From: Pseudomonadota bacterium
Lineage (GTDB): Bacteria > Pseudomonadota > Alphaproteobacteria > Sphingomonadales > Sphingomonadaceae
Length of the DNA stretch: 25,484 bases
Direction of reading: 5' to 3'
NCBI GenBank assembly: GCA_023390415.1
Contig: JAEWCW010000076.1
Span: 1-25,484, forward strand
The notes beneath the pieces are model-generated. The model saw only the letters and a program-made list of their open reading frames with translations, ran no database searches and had not been told where the DNA came from. A program made the translations under genes and the position numbers. Position 1 is the stretch's first letter. Every line of letters starts with the position of its first letter. This document shows, piece by piece, positions 22,358-25,484 of the stretch.

Positions 22358-22498
22358 ATGCTGAACGACTGGTCCGACCGCGTTCCGCCACGCCCGCCGC
22401 GGCCGTTTGTCGCCAGCGGCGCGTTCTGGCTCGGCGTCCTCACGGTGTTGGTCATCCTGGGGCTTGGGATCGGTTTCGCCGGCTGGGCCCTGGGCTGA
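22358..22498 (+). CDS. 46-residue single-span membrane protein
   Basis: ATG 22358 starts 7 bp after the nuclease stop. The N-terminal half is proline-rich and polar (SDRVPPRPPRPF); residues ~21-46 are one hydrophobic span (GVLTVLVILGLGIGFAGWAL). No family is recognised. The tight spacing behind the nuclease and the clean membrane profile support a real gene. Confidence 0.55.
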   Translation: MLNDWSDRVPPRPPRPFVASGAFWLGVLTVLVILGLGIGFAGWALG

Positions 22499-22670
22499 GC
22501 CGCGCATCTCGGCCGCGGCGCCGCCGCGCCTCTTGTCCCCGACCATCTCCGCTTCGCCAGCATTGGGGCTCGTTTTCGGCACGCCTGCTTTTCGAGCCTC
22601 CGCAAGCGGGCGCGGGGCTCGCATTCCTCGCCAAGGGCGCCGCGCCGCGGGTCCAAGCTGTGAGGATGTC
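22499..22670 (+). promoter_or_regulatory. regulatory region upstream of the excisionase operon
   Basis: No gene is seen in these 172 bp. GGGGCTCG occurs at 22565-22572 and 22614-22621, and its reverse core CGAGCC at 22593-22598, giving three GGCTCG sites in 57 bp. In ICEMlSymR7A the FseA activator works on the promoter of the equivalent operon, so these repeats are candidate activator sites (inference). Confidence 0.3.
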
Positions 22671-22892
22671 ATGGACGACGAGATCGCGCGGGCCGCCCGG
22701 GCCAAGAAGGGAAGTCCCTTTCTCTCGACCGAACAGGCGGCTTTCTATCTCGGGCTGAGCGCCCGCAAGCTCCAGAGCATGCGCGCCGCCGGCAGCGGTC
22801 CCCGCTTCCGCCGCCACAGCCGCTATGTGCGCTACCATATCGACGACCTGGATTGCTGGTCGAAGGGCGTGACGGGCGCGGACGATGCCTGA
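22671..22892 (+). CDS. excisionase-like HTH protein (RdfS-type)
   Basis: A 73-residue winged-HTH protein of the MerR/HTH_17 excisionase class: FLSTEQAAFYLGLSARKLQ forms the helix-turn-helix and RFRRHSRYVRYHIDDLDCW the wing. Small proteins of this type at the head of a traF operon are the recombination directionality factors of tRNA-integrated ICEs (RdfS in ICEMlSymR7A). It would bend att DNA and turn the integrase at 2910 towards excision. It overlaps traF by 8 bp (ATGCCTGA), so the two are coupled. A general regulator on the element is the alternative. Confidence 0.85.
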   Translation: MDDEIARAARAKKGSPFLSTEQAAFYLGLSARKLQSMRAAGSGPRFRRHSRYVRYHIDDLDCWSKGVTGADDA

Positions 22893-23466
22893 GCCCCGCG
22901 ACCTGCCGCTCGTCCGGTGGGGCGAGGCGCTCCGCCGCGACCGGTGCGCGCGCCGCCGGAGACGACGACATGTGCTGACGGCAGCGGCCGGCGCCGCGGC
23001 CGTGACCGCGCTCGCAATGACCCTGATTTGGCCGCCTCGGCCCCTCCTGGTCTGGAATGCCAGCGCGAGCAGCCCAGTCGGCCTCTACGTCGTGGGCCCT
23101 CCCGACGCTGTTGTGGTCGGGGACATGGTCGTCGCCTGGCCGCCGGAGGGCGCGCGACTGCTGGGCGCCGCGCGGCGCTACCTCCCGGGCAATGTCTCGC
23201 TGGTGAAGCGCGTGGCCGCCGCGGCCGGGGACCGGGTGTGCGCCGCAGGGGAAGCGCTTTATGTCAACGGGCGGCTGGCGACGTTGCGGCAAGGTTCCGA
23301 TCCTTCCGGCCGGCTGCTCCCCTGGTGGACGGGCTGCGCGACACTCACGACAGGGCAGCTGCTCCTGCTGACTCCGGACGCGCCGGAGGCTTTCGACGGG
23401 CGCTATTTCGGGATCACGCAGCGGTCCGAGGTTGTCGGACGGGCACGGCTGTTGTGGCGGGCCTGA
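22885..23466 (+). CDS. traF: S26-family signal peptidase, conjugation protein TraF
   Basis: A 193-residue serine protease anchored by one N-terminal span (~30-50, after RRRRRR). The TraF motif NASASSPVGLY gives the nucleophile S62, and K108 in SLVKRVAAAAGD is the general base. In RP4-type systems TraF trims and circularises the pilin TrbC, and rhizobial ICEs carry the same gene in the excisionase operon. It sits between the excisionase and the transglycosylase with overlaps at both ends. The cognate pilin is not in the window. Confidence 0.9.
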   Translation: MPEPRDLPLVRWGEALRRDRCARRRRRRHVLTAAAGAAAVTALAMTLIWPPRPLLVWNASASSPVGLYVVGPPDAVVVGDMVVAWPPEGARLLGAARRYLPGNVSLVKRVAAAAGDRVCAAGEALYVNGRLATLRQGSDPSGRLLPWWTGCATLTTGQLLLLTPDAPEAFDGRYFGITQRSEVVGRARLLWRA

Positions 23467-24113
23467 GGCTGGCCGGTCTTGCGCTGACCCTCCTCTGGGC
23501 GCGGCCCGCGGCAGCCGATCCCGTCGATCGCTGGTCGGTCTATGTCGGCGAAGCCGCGACGCGCTTTGCCATTCCCGAGGCCTGGATCCGGCGGGTCATG
23601 CGGGCCGAGAGCGGCGGCCGTACAAGGCTCGGCGGGCGCCCGATCGTCAGCCGCGCGGGCGCGATGGGACTGATGCAGCTCATGCCAGGAACATGGCTCG
23701 AGATGCGCCGCCGGCTCGGCCTGGGCGCGGACCCCCACGATCCGCGCGACAACATCCTCGCCGGGGCCGCCTATCTGAGGGCCATGTACGACCGGTTCGG
23801 CTATCCCGGCCTGTTTGCCGCCTACAATGCCGGGCCGGCGCGCTACGCCGCGCACCTCGCCACGGGCCGGCGCCTTCCGGCCGAGACGGTCGCCTATGTG
23901 GCCGCGGTTGCCGGAGAGCCGGGTCGATTGGCCGTGGCGCGGCTGACGGCGCCCCCCACCCCGTCCTCGCCCGGGCTGTTCGCGCTGCCAGCGTCAGCCG
24001 CCTCGTCGCGTGAGGTGGCACGGGAAGATCGGGCGGAACGGGTCGAGGGGCCTGAACCCGTTCGCAGGGATGACGGTCTATTCGTTCCGCTTCGCGGGGC
24101 GAGCGACGACTGA
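23454..24113 (+). CDS. lytic transglycosylase (VirB1/TrbN-like)
   Basis: A 219-residue periplasmic muramidase-type enzyme that opens the cell wall for the mating channel. The likely GTG start at 23454 gives a signal peptide (AGLRLAGLALTLLWARPAAA) and overlaps the traF stop by 13 bp. The catalytic Glu is E52 in MRAESGG; GAMGLMQLMPGTW and AAYNAGPARY complete the SLT signature. The last ~60 residues are low-complexity and charged. Translational coupling with traF and excisionase suggests one transfer-induced operon. Confidence 0.9.
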   Translation: MAGLRLAGLALTLLWARPAAADPVDRWSVYVGEAATRFAIPEAWIRRVMRAESGGRTRLGGRPIVSRAGAMGLMQLMPGTWLEMRRRLGLGADPHDPRDNILAGAAYLRAMYDRFGYPGLFAAYNAGPARYAAHLATGRRLPAETVAYVAAVAGEPGRLAVARLTAPPTPSSPGLFALPASAASSREVAREDRAERVEGPEPVRRDDGLFVPLRGASDD

Positions 24114-24145
24114 AGGCGGGAGCGGCGACGGCCGGCAGGCCTGGA

Positions 24146-24559
24146 TTAGCCGGCTCCGCCTGATCCCTGCGGGGTGGATCGCTCTTCCGCTCGCGGCTCG
24201 TCGCCTTGCTGTGCGCCGCCTTCCGGCGATCGGCGCCGATTTTCGTGCCGCTGCTGGTAGCGCTCGTGGGCGCGCTGCCACATCTGCATGGCGAGCGCGT
24301 CGTCACGACGAACCTCCAATGTGCGATAGATTTCGGCCAGCGCCTGGTCCGCCGGGCCGATACGCCACGGCGCACTGGACGCGAGCGCGCGCCAGAAGTC
24401 CTCGAACGGAGCCCGGGACCCGGGCCGGTACGCCCAGAGATAGGCGAGGGCGAAGCGCACGGCGAAGGTTCGGCGCGCCTGCCCGTAACGCAGGTCCTGC
24501 AGTGCCTCCTCGAGCGCCAGCAGGGCCTTGTCACGTAGCTGTTCCGGCCCGATTCCCAT
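24146..24559 (-). CDS. unknown helical protein
   Basis: A 137-residue protein I do not recognise. Residues ~1-100 are helical with hydrophobic and charged faces (LRDKALLALEEALQDLRYGQ, FAVRFALAYLWAYRPGS, ADQALAEIYRTLEVRRDD); the C-terminal ~35 residues are charged, Gln/Arg/Glu-rich and probably disordered. It converges with the transglycosylase gene (stops 32 bp apart) and starts 44 bp after the SRAP gene stop, so the latter two may be one transcript. Unrelated to conjugation proteins I know. Confidence 0.65.
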   Translation of the reverse strand: MGIGPEQLRDKALLALEEALQDLRYGQARRTFAVRFALAYLWAYRPGSRAPFEDFWRALASSAPWRIGPADQALAEIYRTLEVRRDDALAMQMWQRAHERYQQRHENRRRSPEGGAQQGDEPRAEERSTPQGSGGAG

Positions 24560-24603
24560 CGCGGTGCGCTATGGAACAGATAGCGAACATGGCGCAAGCG
24601 GCT

Positions 24604-25245
24604 CTAGCTTGGGGCCGGCTCCCTCCGGCGAAACCAGGGGTCCGTTGTCCGCTCGATCCCGATGAGCTCGTCAGGGAAGCATCGCGTCTGAAACGCCTCC
24701 ACGTCCTCGATCGTCCCGTGCAGCCAGCGGTCCCATTCATCGTCGTGGAGAAGCACCGGCATCCTGTTGTGGACCGGCCGGACCACCTCGTTGCAGTCGG
24801 TCATCAGCCCCGAATAAACGGGTCCCCATTCGTCGCTGGCCTTCCACATGCCCGCCCAGGCGAAGAGAGGCCGGTGCTTCACGCTGAACCAGGTGCGGGT
24901 CATCCGTCCTTTCTCGCCCTCGGCCTCGCAGAAGCCGGTGATTGGGATCAGGCAGCGATGCTCCGGCCGCGGTGCGATGAAGCGCCACATGAAGCTGGAG
25001 AGGTCCGCGATGTTGTTGACCGGCTTCGGCTTGATCGGAAGGCCGGTCTTCTTGCTCTTCTGAGGCAGTGGAAAGCCCCAGGTCATCGACTCCAAGACGC
25101 GCGCACCGTCCACCTCGCGCACGACCATGCCGGGACCGCCAGGATAGACGTCGCCGGGGCCGGCATTGAAGTTGAGCGGAACGGTCGCCTTGAAGAGCGC
25201 GGCGATCTCTGCCGGCGCGGTCCTGGTTCGGTAGAGGTTGCACAT
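24604..25245 (-). CDS. SRAP-family protein (HMCES/YedK type)
   Basis: A 213-residue SOS-response-associated-peptidase-family protein, which forms a stable thiazolidine crosslink to abasic sites in single-stranded DNA. MCNLYR places the catalytic Cys at position 2; KPVNNIAD corresponds to the substrate-binding Asn segment, CLIPITGFCEAEG carries the active-site Glu, and RPVHNRMPVLL the His. The ATG at 25245 is required for Cys2. Length and motifs are normal. Single-stranded DNA arises during conjugation, which may explain carriage by mobile elements (inference). No SOS-type box (GTTC repeats) was seen upstream. Confidence 0.92.
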   Translation of the reverse strand: MCNLYRTRTAPAEIAALFKATVPLNFNAGPGDVYPGGPGMVVREVDGARVLESMTWGFPLPQKSKKTGLPIKPKPVNNIADLSSFMWRFIAPRPEHRCLIPITGFCEAEGEKGRMTRTWFSVKHRPLFAWAGMWKASDEWGPVYSGLMTDCNEVVRPVHNRMPVLLHDDEWDRWLHGTIEDVEAFQTRCFPDELIGIERTTDPWFRRREPAPS

Positions 25246-25462
25246 AGTCGTTCGATAACACGGCGCCTGGGGCGCGAGCGACCCGTCGCGCACGCGCGAC
25301 CCCGGGGCGACACCCGCCCCTGCGTCAGTTATCATGCCAGGAGAGAATCGGAACCCCGCCGACGGTGCGTACTAGGGAGGGAGCAGGCGGGACCGGGCGG
25401 CATCCTGCTGCCAGGTGCATCGAGGGAGCAAACTTGCCCCCCAAAGCAGAAGCTTACTCGAA
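25246..25462. other. intergenic region at the right edge
   Basis: About 217 bp without a convincing gene. It should contain the promoter of the SRAP gene on the minus strand; no box is clear. Confidence 0.3.
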
Positions 25463-25484
25463 GGGCGGCGCTCAAGCGCCGCCC
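25463..25484. repeat. perfect inverted repeat at the window end
   Basis: GGGCGGCGC and GCGCCGCCC flank TCAA, a 9-bp stem with a four-base loop ending at the last base of the window. It may terminate a gene to the right; whether a U-tract follows on the plus strand cannot be seen. Confidence 0.5.

Noticed and set aside
1..25484. CRISPR arrays, rRNA genes, insertion sequences
   Set aside because: No regularly spaced repeats, rRNA stretches or transposase-like translations were found on either strand.

Overview
The window reads as a GC-rich alphaproteobacterium, most likely a sphingomonad. The grounds are the luxR-luxI-phyH arrangement, the lasso-peptide cluster with isopeptidase and TonB receptor, and the conjugative-element gene set. 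This rests on family recognition only; no database search was possible. The left edge is chromosomal: a YbjN-like gene, proC, ilvE and a tRNA-Gln(TTG). A tyrosine recombinase lies just downstream of the tRNA, so 2752 onward looks like an integrated element whose far end is not in the window.

The first cargo block (4.5-14.0 kb) is a lasso-peptide system. Two short precursors (A1, A2) are each preceded by the same promoter-like elements and a GTCATGGCC(A/G)TGAC palindrome, and each is followed by a GC-rich hairpin. The whole cassette repeats with a 348-bp offset. Then come a fused RRE-leader peptidase (B) and an asparagine-synthetase-like cyclase (C). On the opposite strand lie sigma factor (FecI-type), anti-sigma (FecR-type), TonB receptor and a periplasmic prolyl-oligopeptidase-like lasso isopeptidase. 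No exporter gene is present.

The second block (14.3-18.4 kb) is quorum sensing: a minus-strand operon luxR1-luxI-phyH-gntR and a divergent second luxR (luxR2). A lux-box-like palindrome lies upstream of luxI. luxR2 is followed after 27 bp by a DUF6499-DUF2285 protein resembling FseA, the quorum-sensing-dependent activator of excision in ICEMlSymR7A.

The third block (18.4-25.2 kb) is mobile-element housekeeping: a RadC-like protein, a small membrane protein, a membrane-anchored LuxR-type HTH protein, a secreted EEP-fold nuclease, an RdfS-like excisionase, TraF signal peptidase, a VirB1/TrbN-like lytic transglycosylase, an unknown gene and an SRAP (HMCES/YedK) protein. Relaxase and mating-pair genes must lie to the right, if present.

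Working model (inference): AHL signalling through LuxR1/LuxR2 drives FseA, then rdfS-traF-transglycosylase, so excision and transfer depend on density. The same element carries a two-product lasso system with its own uptake, sensing and degradation arm. The GntR gene in the luxI operon could link the two.
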